Shown one piece after another: positions 26,336 through 34,757 of a stretch of DNA of 64,000 nucleotides. The position numbers and the translations under genes are program-made. Source of the stretch: Geodermatophilus obscurus DSM 43160 (GTDB taxonomy: Bacteria > Actinomycetota > Actinomycetes > Mycobacteriales > Geodermatophilaceae); assembly GCF_000025345.1 (NCBI RefSeq), contig NC_013757.1:1-64000 (forward strand), in the 5' to 3' direction. The notes under the pieces are model-generated. The model was not told the origin of the DNA and made no database searches. It was given only the letters and a program-made list of their open reading frames with translations. Positions within the stretch are counted from its first letter, which is position 1, and the number at the start of each line of letters is the position of its first letter.

Positions 26336-27347
26336 AACCCGCCCGGTGCCGGGGGCGAGTTCGGCCGGGGCGGCGACGATGCGGGCCGCCGTCCAGCACC
26401 GCTACGGCCCGCCCTCGGTGCTCGAGTCGTCCGAGGTCGGGCTACCGCTGCCCGGTCAAGGCGATGTGCTCGTCCAGGTGGGCGCGGCCTCGGTACATCC
26501 CGGCGACTACTTCGTCATGACCGGTGAGCCGTACGTGGTGCGCCTGGTGTTCGGGCTGCGCCGGCCGCGCCACGGCATCCCTGGCCGGGACCTCGCCGGC
26601 GTGGTGGCCGCGGTCGGGAAGGATGTCACCGCTCTCCGCCCCGGCGACGAGGTGTTCGGCTGGAGCACGGCTGGAACGCTCGCGGAGTACGCCTGCGTCC
26701 CGGCGGACAACCTCGTGGCCGTGCCTGCCAACCTGTCGGTCGGGGACGCGGCAGCGGTGCCCACGTCGGCCCTGACGGCGTTGCAGGCACTGCGCGATAT
26801 CGCGAACGTCCGACCGGGCCAGACGGTGCTGGTCACGGGCGCGTCGGGCGGCGTGGGCTCCTTCGCCGTACAGATCGCCAAAGCGTTCGGCGCCGAGGTG
26901 ACCGGTGTGTGCAGCACCCGCAACGTCGACCTGGTCCGGTCGCTCGGTGCCGACCACGTCGTCGACTACACGAGGACCGACTTCACCCGCACCGAGAAGC
27001 GCTACGACGTCATCCTCGACAATGTGGAAGCCCAGCCCCTGGCGGCTGTCCGCCGAGCGCTGACGCCCACCGGCACCCTCATCCCCAACAGCGGCCGCGG
27101 TGGCCGCTGGCTCGGCCCCCTCGCTCGGATCATCAGAGCGCGCGTGCTGTCCGGGTTCACCCGTCAGCAGCTGAAGCCCTTCCTGTCGGTCGAGAAGCGC
27201 CAGGACCTGCTCACCCTGGCCGACCTCCTCGCGACCGGGCAGGTCACGCCCGTCATCGACCGCACCTACCCCCTCGACGAAGCAGCCGACGCCCTCCGCT
27301 ACGTCGCGGCCGGCCACACCCGAGGGAAGGTCGTGATCGCCGTCTGA
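26307..27347 (+). CDS. Zinc-free MDR-type oxidoreductase (quinone oxidoreductase-like)
   Basis: 346 residues of the medium-chain dehydrogenase/reductase family. The catalytic fold starts at MRAAVQHRYGPPSVL; the nucleotide-binding motif is TGASGGVGSFAVQIAK, and the region where zinc-binding Cys would lie has none, as in NADPH:quinone reductases. It probably reduces quinones or reactive carbonyls with NADPH. GTG 26307 is preceded by GAGGAGG; ATG 26379 is a second possible start directly before the conserved fold. It is controlled by operator B. Confidence 0.88.
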   Translation: MEIRQRPDAGTRPVPGASSAGAATMRAAVQHRYGPPSVLESSEVGLPLPGQGDVLVQVGAASVHPGDYFVMTGEPYVVRLVFGLRRPRHGIPGRDLAGVVAAVGKDVTALRPGDEVFGWSTAGTLAEYACVPADNLVAVPANLSVGDAAAVPTSALTALQALRDIANVRPGQTVLVTGASGGVGSFAVQIAKAFGAEVTGVCSTRNVDLVRSLGADHVVDYTRTDFTRTEKRYDVILDNVEAQPLAAVRRALTPTGTLIPNSGRGGRWLGPLARIIRARVLSGFTRQQLKPFLSVEKRQDLLTLADLLATGQVTPVIDRTYPLDEAADALRYVAAGHTRGKVVIAV

Positions 27348-27443
27348 CGACCGGACCGACGAGAACGACCCAACCCGTGCGTATGCACGCCCAGACCTGC
27401 CGCCACTCCGGCGGACGGACCGCTCCTCTCGAAAGAAAAACCG

Positions 27444-27944
27444 ATGACCATCCGAACGACAACCCCGAACCTGCTCGACAACCCGCCGATCCCGGTGCAG
27501 GCCAAGATCGCCGCCGCATGGACCAGCCTCATGTTCCTCATCCTTTACATCGACTACTTCCACCTCTACCAGCCCGGCGAAATCGACTCAATTCGCGGTG
27601 GCGTCATCTTCGAGTTCGACATCAGCGGGACATTGATGTCCATTTTCTTCGTGGTCATCGCGATCCCGACCCTGATGATCATGCTCTCCATGACGCTGCC
27701 CGCCCGGGTGAACCGCGCCACGAACCTCGTCGTTGCATCGCTCTACATCCCCGCCTGCGTGTTCAACGCGGCAGGGGCGACCTGGGACTACGCCTTTTAC
27801 TACGCCCTCACTATCGGAGTCGAGGTGCTGATCCTGGCCTTCATCCTCCGCTCCGCCTGGACCTGGCCAGGCCGCACCGCATCACCGGCGACCCTGGCAG
27901 CCAGCCTCGACAGCGAGCCACTCCGCACGCCGCAGCTGGCATGA
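27444..27944 (+). CDS. DUF6326-like membrane protein
   Basis: 166 residues with four helices. The pattern NPPIPVQAKIAAAWTSLMFL then YIDYFHLYQPGE is typical of the DUF6326 family of small membrane proteins; function unknown. ATG 27444 follows GAAAGAAAAACC, a weak site in an unusually A-rich stretch for this genome, consistent with transfer. It lies 96 bases after the oxidoreductase gene and 116 before the ABC genes, so it may be co-transcribed. Confidence 0.75.
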   Translation: MTIRTTTPNLLDNPPIPVQAKIAAAWTSLMFLILYIDYFHLYQPGEIDSIRGGVIFEFDISGTLMSIFFVVIAIPTLMIMLSMTLPARVNRATNLVVASLYIPACVFNAAGATWDYAFYYALTIGVEVLILAFILRSAWTWPGRTASPATLAASLDSEPLRTPQLA

Positions 27945-28060
27945 CTGCCCGCCCCGCGCCCGACCATCCTTCGCTCGCCCCACCCGCGGGCACGGTCACC
28001 TGCCTCAGCGTTCGCTGCTGAGCACTCCGTCCTACTCCATCCCCCAGAACGGTCCCGGTC

Positions 28061-29005
28061 ATGATCGAGGCGCGCGAGCTCACCAAGCGCTACGGCGACA
28101 CCACCGCCGTGCACTCCCTCAGCTTCACGATCGTGCCCGGGACCGTCACCGGGTTCCTCGGCCCGAACGGCGCCGGCAAGTCCACGACCATGCGCATAGT
28201 CATGGGACTGGACCGGCCGACGTCGGGCACCGTAACCGTCAACGGCAAGCCCTACCGGCAGCACCGTGCCCCGCTACGCGAGGTCGGCGCCCTGCTGGAG
28301 GCAAGCGCCGTGCACCCCGGCCGCAGCGCCCGCTCACACCTGCGCGCCATGGCCGCCACCCACAACATCAAGGCCTCCCGGGTCCGCGAGGTCATCGAGA
28401 TGACCGGCCTGGCCGGGGTCGCGACCAAGCGCGTCGGAGGGTTCTCCCTCGGCATGGGCCAGCGCCTGGGCATCGCCGCCGCCCTCCTCGGCGACCCCAG
28501 GACGCTCCTCCTCGACGAGCCGGTCAACGGGCTCGACCCCGAGGGCGTGCAGTGGGTCCGCCAGCTCGTACGCGCCCTGGCCGCCGAAGGACGAACCGTC
28601 TTCCTCTCCTCGCACCTGATGAGCGAGATGTCCCAGACCGCCGACCAGCTCCTGGTGATCGGCCGCGGTCGCATCATCGCCGCCGGCCCGGTCCAGCAGG
28701 TCATCGACTCCGTCGCCGGCGGCGCTGTGCGGGTGCGTTCCCCGCGCGCCGGTGAGCTCGCCGCCGCTCTGGCCGCCGACGGTGCGACCGTCACCTCGCC
28801 CGGGGCCGGGACGCTCGAGGTAAGCGGGACCACCGCGGAGCACGTCGGCGAGGTCGCCTTCAGGAACGGGCTGCTGCTGCACGAGCTGTCCGCGCGCCGC
28901 GCCAGCCTCGAGGAGGCGTACCTGAGCCTGACACAGGACGCGGTCGAGTACCGCGCCCACACCACCACCACCACTTCCAGGACCGCGAAGGCCCAGAACC
29001 GATGA
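28061..29005 (+). CDS. ABC-2 type exporter ATP-binding protein
   Basis: 314 residues. Walker A GPNGAGKSTT, a degenerate signature SLGMGQRL, Walker B LLLDEPVNGLDPEG and switch His in FLSSHLMSEM are all visible. A C-terminal extension of about 80 residues (from DSVAGGAVRVRSP) is like the regulatory tails of lantibiotic/antibiotic export ATPases. It pairs with the permease gene, whose ATG overlaps its stop (ATGA). Confidence 0.93.
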   Translation: MIEARELTKRYGDTTAVHSLSFTIVPGTVTGFLGPNGAGKSTTMRIVMGLDRPTSGTVTVNGKPYRQHRAPLREVGALLEASAVHPGRSARSHLRAMAATHNIKASRVREVIEMTGLAGVATKRVGGFSLGMGQRLGIAAALLGDPRTLLLDEPVNGLDPEGVQWVRQLVRALAAEGRTVFLSSHLMSEMSQTADQLLVIGRGRIIAAGPVQQVIDSVAGGAVRVRSPRAGELAAALAADGATVTSPGAGTLEVSGTTAEHVGEVAFRNGLLLHELSARRASLEEAYLSLTQDAVEYRAHTTTTTSRTAKAQNR

Positions 29006-29859
29006 GCACCCTGACCGCCGACCCCCCGACGACCTCACACGCCGCCACCCCGCCCGCCGCCGCGCAGGTGCAGCCCACCTTCGCGGGGGTCGTGCGCGGG
29101 GAGTGGATCAAGCTGTTGTCGCTGCGCTCGACGTGGTGGGCACTGACCTCGACTGGCGCGCTCATGACGCTGGCATCCGTGGCCTACGCCATGTCGCTGA
29201 ACGCCATGGCGGAGGACCCCGTGACGGCCCCGGGCATCAAACAGATGCACGGCGCCGAGATCGTCGCGAGCGGCTTCCCCTTCGGGATGCTGATCATCGC
29301 CGTCCTGGGCGCCCTGCTCATCACCGGCGAATACGCCACCGGCTTGATCCGCTCCACGTTCGCCGCAGTCCCGACCCGGCTCCCCGTCCTTGCCGCCAAA
29401 GCCCTCACCCTGGTCGTCCTGACCGCCGCCGTGGCACTCGTCAGCGTGACCTTGTCCTACTTCGTCACCATGCCCCAACTCTCGCAGTACGACCTCGTCC
29501 CAGCGCTGGACGACCCAGGCACCTGGCGCGTGTTCGGCGGCGCCCTCTACTCCCTCATCGCCGCCGCCCTGTTCTCGCTCGGCATCGGCACGCTCCTACG
29601 CTCCACCGCTGCCAGCGTGACCGCTGCCCTGACCGTGCTGCTGCTGCTGCCCGGCATCCTCAGCTTCATCCACCTGGACTGGGTAGAGACCATCGTCAGC
29701 TACCTACCGCTGCCGGCGTCCTCAGCGTTGCTGACCACCGGAGCAGTCGAGACGCAAGGTGTTTACCTCTCCGCACAAGCGAGCCTGATCGTGTTGGCCG
29801 CATACGCTGTCGTCCCTATCGCGGCGGCCGCCGTCACGCTGCACCGACGCGACGCCTGA
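29002..29859 (+). CDS. ABC-2 type exporter permease
   Basis: 285 residues with about six membrane helices after an N-terminal cytoplasmic part (VRGEWIKLLSLRSTWWAL). The segment GEYATGLIRSTFAAVPTR is the usual signature of ABC-2 permeases that accompany drug or bacteriocin-immunity ATPases. It overlaps the ATPase gene by 4 bases, so both form one transporter. Probable role: efflux of an antibiotic or peptide; the substrate is unknown. Confidence 0.9.
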   Translation: MSTLTADPPTTSHAATPPAAAQVQPTFAGVVRGEWIKLLSLRSTWWALTSTGALMTLASVAYAMSLNAMAEDPVTAPGIKQMHGAEIVASGFPFGMLIIAVLGALLITGEYATGLIRSTFAAVPTRLPVLAAKALTLVVLTAAVALVSVTLSYFVTMPQLSQYDLVPALDDPGTWRVFGGALYSLIAAALFSLGIGTLLRSTAASVTAALTVLLLLPGILSFIHLDWVETIVSYLPLPASSALLTTGAVETQGVYLSAQASLIVLAAYAVVPIAAAAVTLHRRDA

Positions 29860-29929
29860 CGCTCGCCGCCCCGAAGATCCCAAGGAGCTGAGCACCCTGG
29901 CTGGGAAGAACATCGCCGTCACCGAGCAC

Positions 29930-30460
29930 TTGGTGCTGCGCCCGATGGCGAGCGGCGACGCCCCGGCGCTGGCGGCATACCGCAGCGACCCGGTGCAGGC
30001 CCGCTACCAATCGTGGGAGACGCCCTACCCCGTGGACAGCGCCCAGGCGCTCATCGCCGAGATGCGCGAAGTGCGGTTCGGGCAGCCCGGCTCCTGGCTC
30101 CAGGTCGCCATCGAGACCGCCGGGCGGCTGATCGGCGACGTCGCGGTCCGCGTCGACGGAGACGATCCGCGTCAGGCCGAGGTCGGGTTCACGCTCGCCG
30201 CAGACGTGCAAGGCCGCGGGTTCGCCACCGAGGCACTGCGCGCGGTCATATCGCTGTTGTTCACCGAGCACGGCATCCACCGGATCTTCGCCGACTGCGA
30301 CGCCCGCAACGTCCGCTCAGTAGCACTTCTCGAGCGCGTCGGCATGCGCCGCGAAGCGCACCACCGCAAGTCCACCTGGTGGAAAGGCGAGTGGACCGAC
30401 GAGTACGTCTACGCCGTCCTCGCCGAGGAGCGGCGGGACGAGAAACGTGGGGGCCACTAG
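29930..30460 (+). CDS. GNAT-family N-acetyltransferase (RimJ/RimL type)
   Basis: 176 residues from TTG 29930. The acetyl-CoA loop is in VGFTLAADVQGRGFATEAL, and CDARNVRSVALLERVGMRRE is the typical RimJ/L C-terminal motif. Upstream codons (from CTG 29896, preceded by AAGGAG) give IAVTEHLVLRPM and complete the first strand of the fold, so translation may start at that CTG. It could acetylate a ribosomal protein or an aminoglycoside-like small molecule; not resolvable here. Confidence 0.85.
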   Translation: MVLRPMASGDAPALAAYRSDPVQARYQSWETPYPVDSAQALIAEMREVRFGQPGSWLQVAIETAGRLIGDVAVRVDGDDPRQAEVGFTLAADVQGRGFATEALRAVISLLFTEHGIHRIFADCDARNVRSVALLERVGMRREAHHRKSTWWKGEWTDEYVYAVLAEERRDEKRGGH

Positions 30461-30639
30461 GAGCGGCAAGTAGGTTTGCCCTGCTCGATAGATTGGCTCC
30501 CCGCGTTGACGACCTCCCGCCTCGATCGTGTGACGGCGCATGCGCCCCGGCTCGCCGCGGGGTTTCCGTCGGTGGCACCCTGTAGACACCTGGTTGTGGA
30601 CGTCTTTGTGGACGGACGTGTGGGTGAAGGAGGGTGACC

Positions 30640-30852
30640 ATGTCGATCGCAGAGAGCAGCGCGTCTGTCGAGGTCAGTGAACTCACCCCCGAGGAGGCCG
30701 CCGAGGCCTTCGACCGAGTCGCCCGCACCGCCTTGGACCTGAGTGGGGAAGAGTTCCTCGCGGCCCTCGACGAGGGCACGTATGACGACGTCGATCCCGA
30801 TAACCGCCCCGGGTTGCTCGACGTACTCATGGCGCTACCTCTCGTACGCTGA
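30640..30852 (+). CDS. Small acidic protein, possible antitoxin
   Basis: 70 residues, acidic, helical: ELTPEEAAEAFDRVARTALDLSGEEFLAALDEG (quoted in parts). No family is known to me. ATG 30640 follows a strong AAGGAGG site. It is separated by 6 bases from a larger gene, the arrangement of toxin-antitoxin pairs, so an antitoxin role is a possibility only. Confidence 0.65.
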   Translation: MSIAESSASVEVSELTPEEAAEAFDRVARTALDLSGEEFLAALDEGTYDDVDPDNRPGLLDVLMALPLVR

Positions 30853-30858
30853 CGCCTC

Positions 30859-31427
30859 GTGCCGGGAGCGTCGCCGTATCAGGCGGTCGAGGCGTTCCTG
30901 GCACCTCTCGAACGAGCGGTGGCCTGCCTCGGCGCGGGCAAGATCCTCGTCTCGCCCGGCGGTCGGGCGACCACTGGCAAGACGCACGTCTGGAGCCTGA
31001 ACGGCGGAGACGGCCTCGTACTGCGCGGTGACGCGGCCGGCTGCCGGTTCCTGGCGTCCATGCACTACCGGATCATCCCGACCGACCCCGAGAAGTACGA
31101 CATCCAGGAGGGGCGCTGGCGGGTCACCACATCGGCCTACCTGTACGAGTTCCGGGCGCCGGACAACGCGAAGGTGTGGGCGATGCACTGGCATCCGGCC
31201 GGCAAGAGCCACGCCACGTTCCCGCACCTCCACCTCTACACCGTCCGCCCCGACGGGCACTTCCCCACGCCGCGGCAGACCCTCGAGTCTGCGGTGCACT
31301 GTGCATCGAGATGGGAGCGGAGCCGCAGAACGCCCAGTGGCGCACCGTGCTGGCTGAGTCCGAGGGGATCCACCAGCTGTACCGATCCTGGTCCGAGGAC
31401 CCGTCACCGCCGGCAGGTGGCCGGTGA
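30859..31427 (+). pseudogene. Unknown partner protein, frameshifted (possible toxin)
   Basis: The first about 145 residues from GTG 30859 (VPGASPYQAVEAFLAPLERAV, then YLYEFRAPDNAKVW and HWHPAGKSHATFPHLHLY) are in one frame; the natural continuation LCIEMGAEPQNAQWRTVLAES lies in another frame and stops at 31427. A single-base loss near 31290-31305 would explain it. The His-rich HWHP/FPHLHL segment recalls TumE-type (DUF6516) toxins only loosely. Broken genes at both ends of the element suggest decay. Confidence 0.6.
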
Positions 31428-31803
31428 GGCCGCGCCCTACCGCGTCGAGGCAGGATGCGGGCGGTCAGCCGGGAGTTCACCCAGCTTCCCCACAACCAGC
31501 TCCCCTCCGACTGCGCCGCGCTGGGGGAAGGGTGGGCCGCAGGCCCATCCCGCAGGGACGCGCAGCGCCCTTCCGGCGGCCGGCGCAGTCAGAGAGGCTC
31601 TTGCGGATGTGGGGGCGGGTGCTGTCGTCAGGGCAGTGTCCGAGGCGACTGCTGCGGTGGCCCCAGTCCGCACACAGTCCGCAGATGGTCCGCAAAACGG
31701 CCAAAACCGGCCAAACGACAGCCGAGAGCAGCCATCGGTAAATGCGCTGGTCAACCGCCGTCTTAAGTCACAGCCCACTGCGCCAAACCACCCCTCAGTC
31801 GAT
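31428..31803. other. Gene-free right end of the mobile element
   Basis: No convincing gene in 376 bases. It contains the right-hand trio of 11-bp-spaced repeats (31665-31694) and an AT-richer segment with CCAAAACCGGCCAAA before attR. Confidence 0.6.
31665..31694 (+). repeat. Right arm-type repeats, period 11 bp
   Basis: AGTCCGCA at 31665, AGTCCGCA at 31676 and GGTCCGCA at 31687, again exactly 11 bp apart and in the same orientation as the left trio (19592, 19603, 19614). They lie 110 bp inside attR. Confidence 0.65.
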
Positions 31804-31846
31804 TTTGCAAGGCGGGGGTTAGGGGTTCGATTCCCCTCGTCTCCAC
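31804..31846 (+). other. Right attachment core (attR)
   Basis: 43 bp identical to 19489-19531. Only the 3' part of the tRNA is present, without the 5' acceptor and D arm, so it is not a second tRNA gene. Confidence 0.9.
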
Positions 31847-32246
31847 CCCCTCGACGGGTCGACGGGCCTGCGATCCCTCACCGCGAGGCGGGGCCTCGGC
31901 GCACCACTGAGCCGGTGCCGTCGACCCTGTCCGCGTGAGGCCCCCCGCGGGGCGTGCAGCCGGTCGACCCCCCCGACGACCACCCGTCGGCGCGACGAGT
32001 CGACGTGCCGCCCGTGCAGGGCCGGAAGCACCCGCGCGGCGCTCGTCGATCCGGGGCCGCCGTCGCCTACCCGGGCTCCGACTGCAACGGCGGTCATGCC
32101 CGCCCCGGGCATGGCGGACGGACCGTCCCGGCCCTCGTAGGGAGCCTGCCCACGGCGTTCGGACGGCTCGGCGCGGTGACGATCCGCGGCCGGCGTCCAT
32201 GGTTACTGTCGCCGCCTCGCCGTCACGAGATCCCGGAGGGCCCGAC
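31847..32246. other. Intergenic region after attR
   Basis: 400 bases without a gene that I can support. It is Arg/Pro-coding GC-rich sequence in all frames, with a short GAGGC/GCCTC hairpin near 31885. It presumably contains the promoter of the SppA-like gene. Confidence 0.4.
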
Positions 32247-33500
32247 GTGAGCACCCAGCCGCCGACATCCGATGCGCCGCTGCCTGCCGGGCGGCCGGAG
32301 CAGGCAGGGCCGCCTGCCGGGCGGCCGGAGCAGGCAGGGCCGCCTTCCTGGCAGCCGGCGCAGGGACCGCCGCCTTCCTGGCAGCCGGCGCAGGGACCGC
32401 AGCTGCGTCAGCCCGGCTCCTTCCGGCACGGCTTCGCCCTCGGGCTGGGGGTGACTCTGGGCGCCGGCGTGGTGCTGGCCGTGGTGGCCCTGGGACTGAC
32501 GGTGGTGATGGTGCTGGCCCTGGTCGGGCTGACGGCAGGCGGCGACACCGCTCCCAGCGGGCCGCCGACGGAGACCGTGTGGGGTGCGGCGGATGCCCCG
32601 GCGCGGCTGATCGCCGTCCCGGTCACCGGCGTCATCCTGGGCAGCGAGAGCGACGGCGTCACCTTCGGCGGCGCGACCTACGGCTACGACGTCGCCGACA
32701 CGATCGACGCCCTGGAGACCGAGGACGCTGATGGTCTGATCCTGGAGCTCAACACCCCCGGAGGCACGATCCACGGCTCCCGCGCCATCGCCGACGCCGT
32801 GGAGCGCTACCAGAAGCGGACCGGCAACCAGGTGCTGGCCCACGTGCAGGGCATGTCGGCCTCGGGCGGGATGTACGCCATGGCAGGGGCCGACCAGATC
32901 GTGGCCGACCACGGCAGCCTCGTCGGCAGCATCGGCGTGATCATGGGCCCCTTCCAGCGTTTTCGCGACGTCACCGGGATCCCGGGCTCGCTGCTGGAGC
33001 CGGGCGTGACGACGGACGGCGGCGTCACCGAGGAGTACCTCACCCGGGGCCGCGGCAAGGACTTCGGCAACCCCTACCGGGACATGACCGAGGAGGAGCG
33101 GGCGGTCCTGGGACGCGGCCTGGACCGGGAGTACGAGGCGTTCGTCTCGTGGGTGTCCCAGGCGCGAGGCATACCGCCGCAGACGATCGTCGACGAGCTG
33201 GGTGCCTTCGTCTTCGACAGCTACACCGCCGTCGACCGTGGTCTGGTCGACCGGGTCCTCGGCCGCGAGGAGGCCTACCGCCACGCCGCCGAGATCAACG
33301 GCGCCGACCCCGATGACACCCGCGTGGACCGGGTGGTGGCGCCGGGCCTCGTCGAGTCCCTCCTCGCCGCGAACGGGCCACTGGGCGGCATCGGTGCCGC
33401 CGCGGTGGAGGGCGACCCCGGCCGCAGCACCGTGTGCGCCGGCGCTCCGATCGTGCTCGCCTACCACGGGGAACTCTCGGCCGCCTGCACCCCCCGCTGA
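32247..33500 (+). CDS. SppA-like S49 signal peptide peptidase
   Basis: 417 residues. A Pro/Gln-rich cytoplasmic N-terminus of about 60 residues contains four 10-residue repeats, followed by one membrane helix (ALGLGVTLGAGVVLAVVALG) and an outside-facing S49 domain. Catalytic Ser is in GMSASGGMYAMAGADQI; the candidate Lys is in GRGKDFGNPYRDMT. It would cleave signal peptides or membrane protein remnants. GTG 32247 has GGAGGG upstream. It lies next to attR, in the place where Mycobacterium has cwsA. Confidence 0.87.
   Translation: MSTQPPTSDAPLPAGRPEQAGPPAGRPEQAGPPSWQPAQGPPPSWQPAQGPQLRQPGSFRHGFALGLGVTLGAGVVLAVVALGLTVVMVLALVGLTAGGDTAPSGPPTETVWGAADAPARLIAVPVTGVILGSESDGVTFGGATYGYDVADTIDALETEDADGLILELNTPGGTIHGSRAIADAVERYQKRTGNQVLAHVQGMSASGGMYAMAGADQIVADHGSLVGSIGVIMGPFQRFRDVTGIPGSLLEPGVTTDGGVTEEYLTRGRGKDFGNPYRDMTEEERAVLGRGLDREYEAFVSWVSQARGIPPQTIVDELGAFVFDSYTAVDRGLVDRVLGREEAYRHAAEINGADPDDTRVDRVVAPGLVESLLAANGPLGGIGAAAVEGDPGRSTVCAGAPIVLAYHGELSAACTPR
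32283..32402 (+). repeat. Four 30-bp tandem repeats in the SppA-like gene
   Basis: Units at 32283-32312 and 32313-32342 are identical, and units at 32343-32372 and 32373-32402 are identical. They encode PAGRPEQAGP twice and PSWQPAQGPP/Q twice. This is a minisatellite in the cytoplasmic tail, likely variable between strains. Confidence 0.85.
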
Positions 33501-33618
33501 GGCACCCGCGTCGGCCAGGACCTCCGGCACTGGACGCTGCTCCCTCCCTGCGTCACCGTCGCCCCGGCCGCTGGCCCACCGGCCGGGCGGGCCGGGGCCT
33601 CGTGACGGAGGAGGAGCC

Positions 33619-34113
33619 GTGGCGCGCAAGAGCCTGGACTGCCGGACGATCCCCAGCGAGCGCACCTGCGCCGTGCAGATCTCCGGCGAGGAGGACGAGG
33701 TCCTCGAACTGGCGGTGGCGCACGCCGTCACCGCGCACGGGCACACCGACGGCCCGGAGCTGCGCGAGGGGCTGAGGGCCGGGCTCCGGGACGAGGAGGA
33801 ACTCCTGGCCGAGCCGGGTTCCTTCCTGCAGCTCATCGAGTTCCACGCCCGCGACCTCGACGGCTTCAGCCGCATCGTCGAGGACTGGCGCGAGCGGATG
33901 GGCCGCGAGACGACGGCCCGCTGGGGCGTGGTCGCCGCCGACCACGACCGCGCCGACACCTACGTCGAGATCGTCGCCTTCCCCGACCACGCCTCGGCGA
34001 TGCGCAACTCCGAGCACCCGGTGACCAGCGACTTCGCCAAGCGGATGCAGGAGGTCACCGAGGGGGAGGCATCCTTCCGCAACCTCGACGTCCAGCGCGT
34101 GCTGCGCATGTAG
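33619..34113 (+). CDS. DUF1059 domain protein with extra C-terminal domain
   Basis: 164 residues. Residues 1-55 (ARKSLDCRTIPSERTC, then HAVTAHGHTD) are a DUF1059 small metal-binding-type domain. The remaining 105 residues (LQLIEFHARDLDGFSRIVEDW and DTYVEIVAFPDHASAMRNSE, in part) look like an antibiotic-biosynthesis-monooxygenase-type ferredoxin-like fold. Fusion of the two is unusual to me. GTG 33619 follows GAGGAGGAG. The function is unknown. Confidence 0.75.
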   Translation: MARKSLDCRTIPSERTCAVQISGEEDEVLELAVAHAVTAHGHTDGPELREGLRAGLRDEEELLAEPGSFLQLIEFHARDLDGFSRIVEDWRERMGRETTARWGVVAADHDRADTYVEIVAFPDHASAMRNSEHPVTSDFAKRMQEVTEGEASFRNLDVQRVLRM

Positions 34114-34178
34114 AAGGACCCCCTTGCCCCCCGCCACTCGCAGGCTCGCGGCGGGATCCTGGAAGGGGGCCGTGGTCC
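34113..34178 (+). repeat. Dispersed palindromic element after the DUF1059 gene
   Basis: It overlaps the TAG stop. CCCCCTT and AAGGGGG pair, CCGCC pairs with GGCGG in the inner stem, and outer GGACC pairs with GGTCC at the right end. Confidence 0.8.
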
Positions 34179-34223
34179 GCTCCCCGTGCTCGCGGGGCGC
34201 GGACCAGTGGGAGAGTGGGCGTC

Positions 34224-34753
<530 letters not shown>

Positions 34754-34757
<4 letters not shown>

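Larger units (their letters stand above)
19489..31846. mobile_element. Integrated mobilizable element in tRNA-Ala (about 12.3 kb)
   Basis: It is bounded by two 43-bp copies of the tRNA-Ala 3' sequence. Order from attL: frameshifted tyrosine integrase, excisionase-like protein, MobF relaxase (all minus strand), a hairpin-rich candidate oriT, then cargo with a TetR regulator, membrane proteins, quinone-oxidoreductase-like enzyme, ABC-2 exporter, GNAT protein and a toxin-antitoxin-like pair. It lacks FtsK/TraB translocase, T4SS genes and a recognisable replication protein, so an integrative mobilizable element fits better than a self-transmissible one. The palindromic repeat family of the chromosome is absent here. 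Confidence 0.87.

Noticed and set aside
31804..31846. Second tRNA-Ala
   Set aside because: Only the part from the anticodon to the 3' end is present; the acceptor 5' half and D arm are missing, so this is attR.
19489..31846. Actinomycete integrative conjugative element (AICE) or prophage
   Set aside because: No FtsK-type TraB, no RepSA-like initiator, no capsid or terminase genes; the relaxase points to a mobilizable element instead.
31763..32254. Minus-strand frame containing RGIEPLTPALQ
   Set aside because: That peptide arises from reading the tRNA-Ala 3' sequence (attR) antisense; the same peptide appears at attL. It is not a gene.
32283..32402. CRISPR-like direct repeats
   Set aside because: Units are contiguous without spacers and in the frame of a protease gene; no cas genes are in the window. 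It is a coding minisatellite.
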